Positions 1 through 9,593 of a stretch of 64,000 nucleotides of DNA are shown here, in pieces (position 1 is the stretch's first letter; the number at the start of each line of letters is the position of its first letter). Source of the stretch: Roseovarius sp. S88 (GTDB lineage: Bacteria > Pseudomonadota > Alphaproteobacteria > Rhodobacterales > Rhodobacteraceae). Made by a program: the position numbers and the translations under genes. The notes under the pieces were generated by a model, which saw nothing but the letters and a program-made list of their open reading frames with translations, had not been told where the DNA came from and did no database searches. The stretch lies in NCBI RefSeq assembly GCF_037023735.1, contig NZ_CP146069.1, positions 2,025,501 through 2,089,500 of the forward strand. The letters are read 5' to 3'.

Positions 1-1215
1 GATGCCCCCAAACTGAAAGCCAAAGACAAACCTGATCTTGCCAGCTTCGACTGGGCGGATCCGTTTCTGTTAAACGCGCAACTCGAAGAAGACGAACGCC
101 TCATTGCCGAAAGTGCGCGCAGCTTTGCGCAAGAGACGTTGCAGCCGCGTGTGACCGAGGCCTATGCGCAAGAGACGTCAGATCCCGGAATTTTCCGTGA
201 GATGGGGCAAATGGGGCTTCTCGGCACGACCATTCCGGAAGAATATGGTGGCCTCGGTGCGGGCTATGTCGCCTATGGCGTCGTCGCACGCGAGATTGAG
301 CGCGTGGATTCCGGTTATCGCTCGATGATGAGTGTGCAATCGTCGCTCGTGATGTACCCGATCTACGCTTACGGCACTGAAGAGCAGCGGCAGAAATATC
401 TTCCGGGTCTGGCGTCGGGTGAATTGATAGGCTGTTTTGGTCTCACGGAGCCGGATGCAGGTTCCGACCCCGCAGGCATGAAAACGCGAGCAGAGAAGAC
501 CGCCAATGGCTATAAGCTTACGGGCTCAAAGATGTGGATTTCCAATTCACCGATTGCCGATGTATTTGTCATTTGGGCCAAGTCGGATGCGCATGAGGGC
601 AAGATCCAGGGCTTTGTGCTTGAGAAAGGTATGACAGGTCTCAGCGCACCGAAGATTGCCGGGAAACAGAGCTTGCGTGCCTCCATTACGGGTGAAATTG
701 TGATGGACGGTGTAGAGGTTGGCGAAGACGCACTTTTGCCTAATGTTCAAGGGCTTAAAGGGCCTTTTGGATGTCTCAACCGCGCAAGATACGGCATCGC
801 CTGGGGTGTCATGGGCGCGGCTGAGTTCTGCTGGCACGCAGCAAGGCAATATGGCCTCGACCGCAAACAGTTCAACAAGCCACTGGCTCAGACACAACTC
901 TTTCAAAAGAAACTCGCGGATATGCAGACCGAGATCACACTTGGCCTGCAGGCGGCGCTACGTGTGGGGCGGCTCATGGATGATGCCAATGCGGCCCCGG
1001 AAATGATTTCGCTTATCAAGCGCAACAATTGCGGCAAGGCGCTCGACATTGCGCGAATGGCGCGAGACATGCATGGCGGCAATGGGATTTCCGAGGAATT
1101 TCAGGTCATTCGTCACATGATGAACCTTGAAACGGTGAACACCTACGAGGGCACGCATGATGTGCATGCGTTGATCCTGGGTCGAGCGCAGACCGGGTTG
1201 CAGGCGTTTTTCTAA
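1..1215 (+). CDS. gcdH: Glutaryl-CoA dehydrogenase, 5' end cut by the window
   Basis: This flavoprotein of the acyl-CoA dehydrogenase family oxidises and decarboxylates glutaryl-CoA to crotonyl-CoA in lysine, tryptophan and glutarate breakdown. The frame is open from base 1 for 404 residues, so only a few N-terminal residues are missing compared with the usual length of just over 400. The start FDWADPF followed by an EEDERLI helix, the flavin-contact block [12 protein letters not shown], and the C-terminal [17 protein letters not shown], whose Glu is the family's catalytic base, all point to GcdH rather than a general acyl-CoA dehydrogenase. Family assignment is firm; the exact substrate is inferred from similarity. 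Confidence 0.9.
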   Translation, partial: DAPKLKAKDKPDLASFDWADPFLLNAQLEEDERLIAESARSFAQETLQPRVTEAYAQETSDPGIFREMGQMGLLGTTIPEEYGGLGAGYVAYGVVAREIERVDSGYRSMMSVQSSLVMYPIYAYGTEEQRQKYLPGLASGELIGCFGLTEPDAGSDPAGMKTRAEKTANGYKLTGSKMWISNSPIADVFVIWAKSDAHEGKIQGFVLEKGMTGLSAPKIAGKQSLRASITGEIVMDGVEVGEDALLPNVQGLKGPFGCLNRARYGIAWGVMGAAEFCWHAARQYGLDRKQFNKPLAQTQLFQKKLADMQTEITLGLQAALRVGRLMDDANAAPEMISLIKRNNCGKALDIARMARDMHGGNGISEEFQVIRHMMNLETVNTYEGTHDVHALILGRAQTGLQAFF

Positions 1216-1320
1216 AAGAAAAAGTATTGCGCATATTCGCACAGGACCGCCTCAGATTTCGTCAATTGTGCTTTGGCATGCGGGTGTTAGATATCTGACA
1301 TCCCATCCGGAGGCACTCAT

Positions 1321-2721
1321 TTGGCTCACGTAGAAGCGCGATTTGTTGAAGGCAATCTGATGCGACATGTCTCAACCATGTCGCTCACCTCCAGCGTGGG
1401 CCTGATGGCCATTTTCGCGGTGGACCTCATAGATGTGCTCTTCATCTCCATGCTGGGGCAAGAGGCGCTGGCCGCCGCTGCGGGCTATGCCAGCGTGGTG
1501 ATGTTCTTTGCCAGCGCTGTGAATATCGGATTGTCCGTTGCCGCTGGCGTTTTGGTGGCCAACTCTCTGGGCGGGGGCAAAGACCTCCCAGCGCGGGAAC
1601 ATGCGTTCAGCTCAAGCATGTTTGCCATTGCCTTTGGCATTCTGATCCCGCTGCTGTTGTTGCCCAATCTCGATTTTATCCTTGGTCTTCTGGGCGCATC
1701 AGATGACGTGACCGAGCGCGCCAAGGATTACCTTTGGATCATCCTGCCCACGACCTTCATGTCGGGCCTTGGCATGACCACAGTCGCCGTGCTGCGCGCC
1801 TATGGCGATGGTAAGCGCGCCATGTACCCTTCACTGATGGGGGCGTTGGTCAACGGCGTGCTGGATCCCATCCTGATCTTCTCGCTGTCCATGGGGCTTG
1901 AAGGCGCCGCCTGGGCCACGGTCTCGGCGCGGTTTGTGACGATGGTTGTGGCGATCTGGCCTGCGTTCCGGCTTTACAACGCCTTTGCGATCCCGCGCGT
2001 GCAGTGCTTCATGTACGACATACGCGAAGGCATGCAGATTGCGATGCCCGCCATCCTGGCTACGGTGGCAACTCCGGTCGGTGTGGCCATCGTGACGCGA
2101 GAAATGGCCAAGTATGGCACTGACGCCGTGGCCGGCATGGCCATCATCAACCGTATGATCCCCGTGGTGTTTTCCGTTGTACTTGCATTGTCGGGTTCCA
2201 TCGGCCCGATCATGGGACAGAATTTCGGGGCAGGGCGGCTTGATCGGGTGCGTGAAACTTTTGTCGACGGAGTGATCTTTGCCGGGCTTTACGTTGTGGG
2301 TATCGCTGCGGCGCTCTTCATCTTCCGCACGCCGATTGCCGATCTTTTTGGCGCAGAGGGCATGACACGTGACCTGATCTTCCTCTTTTGCGGGCCGCTG
2401 GCGCTTGCAAGCTTCTTCAACGCGGTGATTTTCGTGGCCAATGCCTCTTTCAACAATCTTGGGCATCCCGGCTACTCAACCTGGGTCAACTGGGGGCGGC
2501 AAACCTTGGGCACTTTGCCTTTGGTTTTGCTGGGTGGCGCACTTTTCGGAGCACCCGGTGTGCTCATTGGTCAAGCCGTGGGTGGGGTTGTCTTTGCCGG
2601 AGTTGCAGCCTGGATCAGCCTTTGGATGATGACAGATCAGAAACACCCGATGAGGCAGTTGACCTGCCGGTTTCAGCTTCAACGCCGAATGCATGAAGTG
2701 TGCCTGCGGTGCAACCGGTAA
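1321..2721 (+). CDS. MATE family multidrug/Na+ efflux transporter
   Basis: A 466-residue inner-membrane protein with about twelve hydrophobic segments and the internal two-half repeat of MATE exporters, which push cationic drugs or metabolites out using Na+ or H+ gradients. The start is a TTG at 1321 with GGAGG at 1309-1313, seven bases upstream. The last 25 or so residues (TDQKHP, then a basic, Cys-containing tail) look unlike a MATE C-terminus. The neighbouring frame from about 2646 gives an acidic tail ending at 2696, so one base may be missing near the CCC at 2646-2648. Substrate cannot be told from sequence. Confidence 0.85.
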   Translation: MAHVEARFVEGNLMRHVSTMSLTSSVGLMAIFAVDLIDVLFISMLGQEALAAAAGYASVVMFFASAVNIGLSVAAGVLVANSLGGGKDLPAREHAFSSSMFAIAFGILIPLLLLPNLDFILGLLGASDDVTERAKDYLWIILPTTFMSGLGMTTVAVLRAYGDGKRAMYPSLMGALVNGVLDPILIFSLSMGLEGAAWATVSARFVTMVVAIWPAFRLYNAFAIPRVQCFMYDIREGMQIAMPAILATVATPVGVAIVTREMAKYGTDAVAGMAIINRMIPVVFSVVLALSGSIGPIMGQNFGAGRLDRVRETFVDGVIFAGLYVVGIAAALFIFRTPIADLFGAEGMTRDLIFLFCGPLALASFFNAVIFVANASFNNLGHPGYSTWVNWGRQTLGTLPLVLLGGALFGAPGVLIGQAVGGVVFAGVAAWISLWMMTDQKHPMRQLTCRFQLQRRMHEVCLRCNR

Positions 2722-2727
2722 AGACGG

Positions 2728-3528
2728 TCAAAGCAGGTGCCGCAGCAGGGTGAAGAGCTCCCTTTGTGACGAGATATCAAGCTTTCGATAAAGATTGCGG
2801 CGATGCACCTTTGAGGTTTCCTTTGATATCCCAAGCAACAGTGCAGCCGAGCCATTCGAGTGACCCTGCAGGACAAGTCCCGCGATTTGCGCTTCGCGCC
2901 GCGTGAGTTTCAGCCCCAATGTCTCTCGCACCTGTGTCAGAATGATTTGATCCAACGGAGGTGGCGCTGGATCAGGCACTTTGAGCCGCTTGCCGGTTTC
3001 AAACCGGCTGCCATGCGCGGTCAGAAGTTCCATTAACACGGGGCTGTAATGCATCAGGCATTGCAATTCGCGTCGACGGTAGGGGCCGGTGGTTTCCAGG
3101 CGGCTCAAGGACAAATGCGCGACTGACCCTGAGGGCAGTGGAGCCAGAAGGCCAACTTCCTCACAGATCCGCGTGCGGCGGTAATATTGCAGGTAGTACT
3201 CGCTTGAGAAAAACCGGTCTGGCGCGATGTCAGACAAGCGCGTTGTCAGACCTTTCGCGGGAATGTCCTTTAGCTGAAAGAATGGGTCCAGACGGTAAAA
3301 CCCCTCGACATATTCATCAAGAACATCCAGCGGCAGCGACTTGGGTTTGATCCAGCTGTCCAAGACCTGGGGCACAGTGCCGGGGTCAAAGCGGAAGAGC
3401 AAAAACGTATCAAACTTCAGCCGCGCCTGTAGCAGCCGTTTGAAACATGTGAAAAAACGCCCCGTACCTGCCTGTGCCATCGCGTGGCGCAGGCGGATCA
3501 CATCCGTCGGAGAAAGTGCTTCGGACAA
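2728..3528 (-). CDS. LuxR-family regulator divergent from the potABCD-like operon
   Basis: A DNA-binding regulator with an N-terminal sensor-like region of about 190 residues and a C-terminal LuxR/GerE helix-turn-helix ([18 protein letters not shown] then [18 protein letters not shown]). The N-terminal part does not show a clear acyl-homoserine-lactone domain. I place the start at TTG 3528 (residues then read SEALSPTD) because AGGGG stands five bases upstream; GTG 3534 is an alternative. An upstream Cys-rich extension of the open frame is rejected. It is transcribed away from the ABC transporter across a shared promoter holding a perfect dyad, so it is probably the local regulator of that operon; this is inference. 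Confidence 0.8.
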   Translation of the reverse strand: MSEALSPTDVIRLRHAMAQAGTGRFFTCFKRLLQARLKFDTFLLFRFDPGTVPQVLDSWIKPKSLPLDVLDEYVEGFYRLDPFFQLKDIPAKGLTTRLSDIAPDRFFSSEYYLQYYRRTRICEEVGLLAPLPSGSVAHLSLSRLETTGPYRRRELQCLMHYSPVLMELLTAHGSRFETGKRLKVPDPAPPPLDQIILTQVRETLGLKLTRREAQIAGLVLQGHSNGSAALLLGISKETSKVHRRNLYRKLDISSQRELFTLLRHLL

Positions 3529-3563
3529 TATCACCCCTAAACTGAAAGAATTACGCAAAAAAC

Positions 3564-3579
3564 TACCCCAAAAGGGGTA
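3564..3579. promoter_or_regulatory. Perfect dyad TACCCC-AAAA-GGGGTA between luxR and potA
   Basis: The 6-bp arms TACCCC and GGGGTA are perfectly complementary around AAAA. The dyad lies 36 bases upstream of the luxR start and about 85 upstream of the potA start. It sits just left of a possible -10 hexamer TACAAT (3585-3590) for the transporter. Its size and place suit a dimeric LuxR/GerE-type regulator, most simply the adjacent gene product. Seen: the dyad. Inferred: the binding protein. Confidence 0.55.
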
Positions 3580-3664
3580 TTTCTTACAATCACATTTAGC
3601 GCAATCATCCAGTATGCAGAGGCAGCAATTCCGGGACATGCCCTGCAGTGTCGGGGGACAGTCT

Positions 3665-4744
3665 TTGAAGATAGCGATCAGCGCCAGGAATCTGCGGAAG
3701 GTCTATCCGGGTCAACCGCCTGTCGAAGCTCTGGCCGGGGTTGATATCGACATTCAGGACAATGAATTCTTTACGCTTCTGGGGCCTTCGGGCTGTGGCA
3801 AAACTACGCTTCTGCGGCTGATTGCGGGGTTCGAAAACCCAACTTCGGGCAGTCTTGAGATGTTTGGGGATAGCATTCTTGATGCGCCGCCGCATAAACG
3901 CCCGATCAACACGGTTTTTCAAAGCTACGCGCTTTTCCCGCATATGACGGTGGCGCAGAATATCGGCTTTGGTCTGGAAATGTTGGGCAAGCCCAAGGCC
4001 GAGATCGCAGCAACCGTCGATGAAATGATGGCGCTGGTGAAGATGACCGAGATGGCGGATCGACAAACCAGCCAGATCTCTGGTGGTCAGCAACAGCGTG
4101 TGGCGCTCGCCCGCGCCCTTGCGCCCAAGCCCAAGGTCCTCTTGCTGGATGAGCCGCTGAGTGCTCTGGATTTCAAATTGCGTAAGGACATGCAGCTCGA
4201 GCTCAAGCGCCTGCAATCGGAAACCGGCATCACCTTTATTTTTGTCACGCATGATCAGGAAGAGGCGCTTACCATGTCCGACCGGATTGCGGTGATGGAG
4301 GCGGGCTCCATCCGGCAGATCGGTGGACCGCGGGACATTTATGATCACCCGGCTGAACGGTTTGTGGCGGATTTCATTGGGGACACCAATTTCCTTCCAG
4401 CCGAGATTGATGGGCGCGACGGAACCACGGCACGCGTCAAGCTGTCCTCAGGGCAGAAAACCACAGCGCGCATGCAAGAAGACACCACGCCCAGCGGCAA
4501 GGTTACTCTTGCAGTGCGGCCCGAACATGCGCGCCTCGTTGGCGAGGCCGAAGGGCTTTTGAAAGGCGCGCTGCGCGAGATTGTCTACTTCGGGACGGAT
4601 ACGCATTTCCACGTGGATATCGACGACGGCACGCGCTTTGTGCTGCGCCAACAAAACAGCCCCGACACTGAGGCCGGGCTCAGCCAGGGCGACCGTGTTG
4701 GGATCATCTTTGGCGACGGCGTCGCGCAGGTTTTGAGGGACTAA
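3665..4744 (+). CDS. potA: Polyamine-type ABC transporter ATP-binding protein
   Basis: The ATPase of a spermidine/putrescine-type importer, 359 residues from TTG 3665, with GGGGGA at 3653-3658 six bases upstream. The open frame extends further left but that part lacks family similarity. Walker A is GPSGCGKT, the Q-loop is [13 protein letters not shown], the ABC signature is [15 protein letters not shown], Walker B is [12 protein letters not shown], and the switch His lies in [10 protein letters not shown]. The C-terminal about 110 residues form the TOBE regulatory domain usual for PotA. It is first in a tight run potA-potB-potC-potD and is the energy-coupling subunit. The substrate could be a related amine instead of spermidine. 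Confidence 0.88.
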   Translation: MKIAISARNLRKVYPGQPPVEALAGVDIDIQDNEFFTLLGPSGCGKTTLLRLIAGFENPTSGSLEMFGDSILDAPPHKRPINTVFQSYALFPHMTVAQNIGFGLEMLGKPKAEIAATVDEMMALVKMTEMADRQTSQISGGQQQRVALARALAPKPKVLLLDEPLSALDFKLRKDMQLELKRLQSETGITFIFVTHDQEEALTMSDRIAVMEAGSIRQIGGPRDIYDHPAERFVADFIGDTNFLPAEIDGRDGTTARVKLSSGQKTTARMQEDTTPSGKVTLAVRPEHARLVGEAEGLLKGALREIVYFGTDTHFHVDIDDGTRFVLRQQNSPDTEAGLSQGDRVGIIFGDGVAQVLRD

Positions 4745-4747
4745 GGA

Positions 4748-5659
4748 ATGGCGGCGCAGGCAACAACACAAGATCAAGCTGCCACGCGCCGCCGCTGGCT
4801 CTTGCTTGCCCCCGCGCTAACCATTCTGATCTTCGCTGCCAGTGGCCCGCTCTTGATCACATTGGTTTATTCCTTTCTCGCGCCGGGGGCGTTTGGCGGG
4901 GTGGAGTGGGAGTTTTCCACGGATGCCTGGTTCAACGTCATCCTGCAACGGGACATTTTTGATGATACGCTGGGCTGGTCGGATGCGCATCTGAGTATCT
5001 TCTGGCGGTCTGTGAAACTGTCGCTCATGACGACACTTGTGTGCCTGATCCTGGGCTTTCCCACGGCCTATTTCATCGCCACACGCCCCAAGTCACAGCG
5101 TGAGCTTTGGATGCTGCTCATCATCATTCCGTTCTGGACAAACCTTCTGATCCGGACCTTTGCCATTCTGGAACTCATCCGCAATGAGGGCACGGTGAAC
5201 ACGGTGCTGATCGGCTTGGGCGTCATAGATGAACCCATACAGATGCTGTTCACCGAATTCGCCATCATTATCGGCATGGTCTATGTCTATCTGCCGCTTA
5301 TGGTCCTGCCGATCTACGCCTCGATGGAGCGGTTGAATTTCAGCCTCGTCGAAGCCGGGTATGACCTCTATGCGACACGGTTTCAGGTGCTGCGCCGCGT
5401 GATCCTGCCGCTGGTGAAGCCGGGCGTGATCGCAGGCTCGATCCTCGTCTTTGTGCCCTCTCTGGGCGCTTATGTGACGCCGCGCGTTATGGGTGGGGGC
5501 AATCAGCTGATGATCGGCAACCTCATTGAGCTTCAGTTTGGGCAGGGGCGCAATTGGCCTCTGGGTGCCGCTCTTTCCATCACGCTTCTGGCCATCGTGA
5601 TGGTGGCGCTAATCATCTACGTCCGCGCCGTGGGCGACGAAGAGGTACGCCATGGCTAA
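4748..5659 (+). CDS. potB: ABC transporter permease, PotB-like
   Basis: A 303-residue inner-membrane permease with about six membrane spans and the binding-protein-dependent permease loop EAGYDLYATRFQVLRRVILPLVKPG, which contacts the ATPase. It starts three bases after potA, with AAGGA just before the ATG. The length and the loop wording match PotB/PotH. It pairs with the next gene as the heterodimeric channel. The stop overlaps the potC start by eight bases, which suggests coupled translation. Confidence 0.88.
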   Translation: MAAQATTQDQAATRRRWLLLAPALTILIFAASGPLLITLVYSFLAPGAFGGVEWEFSTDAWFNVILQRDIFDDTLGWSDAHLSIFWRSVKLSLMTTLVCLILGFPTAYFIATRPKSQRELWMLLIIIPFWTNLLIRTFAILELIRNEGTVNTVLIGLGVIDEPIQMLFTEFAIIIGMVYVYLPLMVLPIYASMERLNFSLVEAGYDLYATRFQVLRRVILPLVKPGVIAGSILVFVPSLGAYVTPRVMGGGNQLMIGNLIELQFGQGRNWPLGAALSITLLAIVMVALIIYVRAVGDEEVRHG

Positions 5660-6455
5660 GCGCGGCTTTGATATCCGTCGGCAGACCGGCTTTACCACCA
5701 TCGCCATGGCGTGTTTCTTCATGCTTTACATGCCGATCATCCTATTGGTGGTCTATTCCTTCAATGCAGGCTCCTCGATTGCCATCTGGGAGGGGTTCTC
5801 CTGGCGCTGGTATGTCTCGGCCTGGGACAATGAACAGGTGCAGGAAGCCACGGTGCGCTCGCTCATCATCGCGGTCTGCGCGGCGGGGATTTCCACCACA
5901 GTCGCCGTGCTGGCCGCGCTGGCCACCACCCGCACGCGCAAGTTCAAAGGCCAATCCGTGGTCTTTGCCATGATCAACCAGCCGCTCATGGTGCCCGAGA
6001 TTGTGACCGCCGTGGCGCTTTTGATCTTCTTTGCCATGATCAAGGTCGCCACCGGCTATACCGGGCTTCTCTACCTCATCATGGCGCATTCGGCGTTCTG
6101 TATCCCCTTTGCCTATCTGCCCATCCGCGCACGGCTTCAGGGCATGGACCTCAGCCTGGAACAAGCTGCTGCAGACCTTTACGCCACACCCTACCAAGTG
6201 TTCCGCCGCATCACCCTGCCACAGCTTTGGCCGGGTATTCTCGCCGGGGCGATGCTGGCCTTTGTCATTTCGCTCGATGACGTGGTCATCACAGAGTTTG
6301 TAAAATCCGCAGGCCAAGATACGCTGCCCACATATATGCTGGGCCAGCTGCGGCGCGTGGTGACACCCGAGATCAATGCAATCTCCACCGTGCTGTTGGC
6401 CATTTCGGTCGCGCTGGTCATCGCATTCACGATTTTGAGCAAGAGAAAGACCTGA
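5652..6455 (+). CDS. potC: ABC transporter permease, PotC-like
   Basis: The second channel subunit, 267 residues with about six membrane spans. The coupling loop EQAAADLYATPYQVFRRITLPQLWPG and the segment following it, FVISLDDVVITEF, are typical of PotC/PotI. The ATG sits inside the end of potB, with GAAGAGG ahead of it. It belongs to the same transcript as potA, potB and potD. Confidence 0.88.
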   Translation: MAKRGFDIRRQTGFTTIAMACFFMLYMPIILLVVYSFNAGSSIAIWEGFSWRWYVSAWDNEQVQEATVRSLIIAVCAAGISTTVAVLAALATTRTRKFKGQSVVFAMINQPLMVPEIVTAVALLIFFAMIKVATGYTGLLYLIMAHSAFCIPFAYLPIRARLQGMDLSLEQAAADLYATPYQVFRRITLPQLWPGILAGAMLAFVISLDDVVITEFVKSAGQDTLPTYMLGQLRRVVTPEINAISTVLLAISVALVIAFTILSKRKT

Positions 6456-6475
6456 ATTAACTAGGGAGAAAGACA

Positions 6476-7495
6476 ATGAAAAAGACACTGACGGCACTGG
6501 CTGTTCTATTGGCAAGCCCCGCGCTCGCGGAGGGACAGTTGAACCTATACAACTGGGGCAACTACACCAGCCCGGAGATGATCGAAAAGTTCGAGACCGA
6601 GACTGGAATCAAGGTCACGATCACTGACTACGACAGCAACGACACCGCTTTGGCTAAGATTAAAGCTGGAGGGCATGGCTTCGATATTGTTGTACCATCA
6701 GGCACTTACATCCCGATCTTCATCGAAGAGGGGCTTTTGATGGAATCAAAGCCCAACGAGATGGAGAATTTCAAGCACATGGATCCGCAATGGGTCGACG
6801 TGGAGTTTGATCCAGGTCGGAACTACACAGTGCCTTGGCAGTGGGGCACAGTAGGCGTCACGGTCAACACCGCGGTCTATGGCGGTGATATCAACACGGC
6901 GGCCGTGATTTTTGACCCACCAGAAGAGCTGAAGGGGAAAATCAACGTCGTGCCTGAAATGAACGACGTGCTGGGTCTTGCCATCAAATATGCCGGCGGT
7001 GAGCAATGCACGGAGGACAAGGAAGTCCTCAAGAAAGTGCGCGACATCCTGCAGGCGGCCAAACCGAACTGGCTGTCGATGGACTACGGCAATATCGAGA
7101 AATACGCCAAGAATGACCTCTCGGCGGGTGTAAACTGGAACGGGGCGTCTTTCCGCTCTCGCGAGCAAAACCCCGATGTGGCCTTTGGCTATCCACAAGA
7201 GGGCTTCCCGGTCTGGATGGACAACGCCGCAATTCTTGCTGATGCGCAAAATGTGGACGAGGCCAAGACCTTCCTGAACTTCATCATGGCTCCAGAAAAT
7301 GCCGCCATGCTGTCGTCCTTTGCACGCTATGCCAATGGGATTGCAGGCTCCGAGGAATTTATGCCCGAGGACATGAAAACCGCACCTGAGGTGATCATCC
7401 CCGATGACCTCAAGGACGCCGCCTATGTGGCCAAGACCTGCTCACCAGAGGCGACAAAGCTTTACACGGCGATCTGGACAGAACTTCAGAAGTAA
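6476..7495 (+). CDS. potD: Periplasmic polyamine-type substrate-binding protein
   Basis: The 339-residue solute receptor of the transporter. A Sec signal peptide of about 19 residues ends at PALA, and the mature protein begins [12 protein letters not shown], the usual PotD/PotF opening. Blocks such as [20 protein letters not shown] and the late [23 protein letters not shown] belong to the family fold. AGGGAG precedes the ATG. A GC-rich hairpin follows the stop. A polyamine or another small diamine is the likely ligand; the linked amidohydrolase hints at an acylated or amide-bearing amine, which is inference only. Confidence 0.87.
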   Translation: MKKTLTALAVLLASPALAEGQLNLYNWGNYTSPEMIEKFETETGIKVTITDYDSNDTALAKIKAGGHGFDIVVPSGTYIPIFIEEGLLMESKPNEMENFKHMDPQWVDVEFDPGRNYTVPWQWGTVGVTVNTAVYGGDINTAAVIFDPPEELKGKINVVPEMNDVLGLAIKYAGGEQCTEDKEVLKKVRDILQAAKPNWLSMDYGNIEKYAKNDLSAGVNWNGASFRSREQNPDVAFGYPQEGFPVWMDNAAILADAQNVDEAKTFLNFIMAPENAAMLSSFARYANGIAGSEEFMPEDMKTAPEVIIPDDLKDAAYVAKTCSPEATKLYTAIWTELQK

Positions 7496-7514
7496 GTTCT
7501 GATTACATCAAGAT

Positions 7515-7549
7515 GCGGCCCCTCTGTGACGCGGGGCCGCGCGCGTTTT
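7515..7549 (+). terminator. Hairpin terminator or processing stem after potD
   Basis: The arms GCGGCCCC (7515-7522) and GGGGCCGC (7533-7540) are perfect complements with a 10-base loop, followed by GCGCGTTTT. It sits between the potD stop and the amidohydrolase RBS at 7551. It may be partial, lowering expression of the downstream gene relative to the abundant binding protein. Confidence 0.6.
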
Positions 7550-7563
7550 GGGAGGAGCGTGCG

Positions 7564-9243
7564 ATGGAACCTGATATCATTATCCACAACGGTCGCCTGA
7601 TGACGTTTGACGACACCCAACCAGAGGCGGAGGCCTTGGCGATCAAGGATGGGTTGATCACCGAAGTGGGGCACGCCGCCGCAATGCTGGCGCGGGCTGG
7701 GGCAGAGACCAAGGTGATTGACGCAAAAGGCGGCACGGTACTTCCCGGTTTCATCGACAGCCACGTACATCTCTTTGGTGGTTCAGTCGAGCTGGACTGC
7801 CTGAGCCTTTACGGTGTCACTGGGATTGAAGAGATGAAGGCGCGCATTCTGCCCTATGCGGATGCCACGCCTGCGGGTGAAATGGTGTTCTGCGTGATGG
7901 CCGATTACAACATTCTAGGCACGGGCCACACCCTGACCCGGCAGGATCTCGATCAGATCCTCTCAGACCGTCCGTTGGCCATGTTCGCTCCTGATCACCA
8001 TACGATCTGGGCCAATACGGCGGCGCTTGAGGCTGCTGGACTTTTGCAAGGCGGCGAGGTGGATGCGGGGTCCGAGATTGTCATGGGCGACGATGGGCTG
8101 GCCTCTGGCGAGTTGCTTGAACCCGGTGCCTACAGCCCGGTTCTGGCGCTCACACGCCACGGCGGACGTGAAATGCTGGGCCTGACAACAGGCAAGGATC
8201 CCAGGCCACCGGCTACGCCGGACCAGCGCAAAATGGACCGCGATGTGATTGCCCGTGGACTGGAGCATTGCACGGCGCAAGGAATCACCACACTGCACCT
8301 GATGGATGGCAATACCTATCAATGCGAGCTTCTAAATGAGCTGGAGCGCGAAGGACGTCTGCCAATTCGCTGCCACGTGCCCTTCCACATGAAAGGCACC
8401 GACCCGGTCGAGCGCCTGAGTTCCGAGGCTCCGGCCATGCGCGCGCGGTTTCAAAGCGACATGGTGCGGTGCAGCCATGTAAAAATGTTCATTGACGGCG
8501 TCATTGAGAGCGGCACGGCGCTGATGCTGCAACCTTATCCCGGTGAGATGGGGGCCGGGAACAACATGGGAGACGAGGTGTTTACACAAGAGCATTTCGT
8601 TGCCTGTTGTGTCGAGGCCGACAGGCTTGGCTTTCAAATCGCCGTTCATGCCATTGGCGATGCCGGTGTGCGCCGCACATTGGATGCCTATCAAGCGGCA
8701 CGTGAGGCCAATGGTGACCGCGACAGTCGTCACAGGGTGGAACATCTGGAAGTTGTCCATCCCGATGATCTTCCCAGATTTTCCGAGATGGGCGTTGTCG
8801 CGTCCATTCAGCCCGGACATGCACCACGCGGTCATATCTTCCCGCCATCCGCCGTGGGTCAATACCTGCACCCACATCAGATCGCTGGCGCGTACCCGGT
8901 GCAGACCGTGCGCGAAACCGGCGCGCGCGTGGTGTTCTCAACAGACTGGCCGGTCATCCCGATTGACGTCATGCCCAACATCAAGGCCGCCATTGCGCCG
9001 CTCGACCTGGGCGAGGGATGGAGCGACGAGACCCAAAGCCTGACCGACACGCTTGCCAGCTACACGCGCGACAATGCCTGGGTGGAATTCAACGAAGAAC
9101 GCAAGGGCATGCTGAAGGCCGGCATGATGGCCGATGTTGCGGTGATGAGCCACGATCTGACCAAGCTTGCACCCGCCGACATCACCCAGGCACAGGCCGT
9201 GGCAACCGTCTGCGACGGGGTTGTCACGTTTGAGAGCAATTAA
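7564..9243 (+). CDS. YtcJ-like amidohydrolase
   Basis: A 559-residue metal-dependent hydrolase of the amidohydrolase superfamily, YtcJ type. The metal motif HxH is in FIDSHVHLFGG (about residue 68), later ligand histidines lie in AVHAIGDAG and HRVEHLEVV, and the catalytic Asp region is FSTDWPV. No signal peptide is seen, so it is probably cytoplasmic. ATG 7564 has GGAGGA seven bases upstream. Being last in the pot-like operon, it probably processes an imported amide or acylated amine; the true substrate is unknown. A broken copy of its C-terminal 100 or so residues lies at 20347-20640 on the other strand. Confidence 0.82.
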   Translation: MEPDIIIHNGRLMTFDDTQPEAEALAIKDGLITEVGHAAAMLARAGAETKVIDAKGGTVLPGFIDSHVHLFGGSVELDCLSLYGVTGIEEMKARILPYADATPAGEMVFCVMADYNILGTGHTLTRQDLDQILSDRPLAMFAPDHHTIWANTAALEAAGLLQGGEVDAGSEIVMGDDGLASGELLEPGAYSPVLALTRHGGREMLGLTTGKDPRPPATPDQRKMDRDVIARGLEHCTAQGITTLHLMDGNTYQCELLNELEREGRLPIRCHVPFHMKGTDPVERLSSEAPAMRARFQSDMVRCSHVKMFIDGVIESGTALMLQPYPGEMGAGNNMGDEVFTQEHFVACCVEADRLGFQIAVHAIGDAGVRRTLDAYQAAREANGDRDSRHRVEHLEVVHPDDLPRFSEMGVVASIQPGHAPRGHIFPPSAVGQYLHPHQIAGAYPVQTVRETGARVVFSTDWPVIPIDVMPNIKAAIAPLDLGEGWSDETQSLTDTLASYTRDNAWVEFNEERKGMLKAGMMADVAVMSHDLTKLAPADITQAQAVATVCDGVVTFESN

Positions 9244-9446
9244 GACTACGGTGAAAGGTAGTAGGTGCCTGAAGTAAACCCGCTCAGAATATCTGTTTAT
9301 CGCACCCAAGGCACGGATCAGACAAGCACAGACCTGCCGTATCAGCGACAGTCCTCCGCTGGCACGTCTTTGCTCACAGCTTTAGGACGTACTCCGTCCC
9401 GAAAAAAGAGAGCGATCTGTCTAAGTTAAGAAAGATTTAGCTAATG

Positions 9447-9560
9447 TCAGAACAGGTTCTGCACACCGCGCGATGCGCTGGAAAGGTCCCGCCCGATGCC
9501 TTCCACTGTGCCACAGCCCGCAAGCGCCGCCATCAGCGCGAGAAGTGCGATCTTCTTCAT
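9447..9560 (-). CDS. Entericidin EcnA/B-like micro-lipoprotein
   Basis: A 37-residue secreted lipoprotein. After MKKIALLALMAA the lipobox LAGC is clear, so mature protein starts at Cys16 and is only about 22 residues long, with GTVEGIGRDL. This matches the small entericidin A/B family, some members of which act as a toxin/antidote pair in enteric bacteria; in alphaproteobacteria the role is unknown. An AAGGA-type RBS lies just upstream. It follows the yejA-like gene by 33 bases on the same strand and may share its message. Confidence 0.75.
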   Translation of the reverse strand: MKKIALLALMAALAGCGTVEGIGRDLSSASRGVQNLF

Positions 9561-9593
9561 TGTCCTTGCCTCATTCAGAAAGGTTGCCTGATT

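Noticed and set aside
1831..2466. 211-residue minus-strand frame in the MATE gene
   Set aside because: His/Arg-rich shadow of the MATE reading frame with no family features.
3535..3639. Cys-rich N-terminal extension of the first LuxR protein
   Set aside because: It covers the promoter dyad and has no RBS; similarity starts only after residue 36 of the extended frame.
3341..3664. Longer N-terminus for PotA reaching back across the divergent promoter
   Set aside because: It overlaps the luxR coding sequence and promoter on the other strand and lacks ABC similarity; TTG 3665 has a good RBS.
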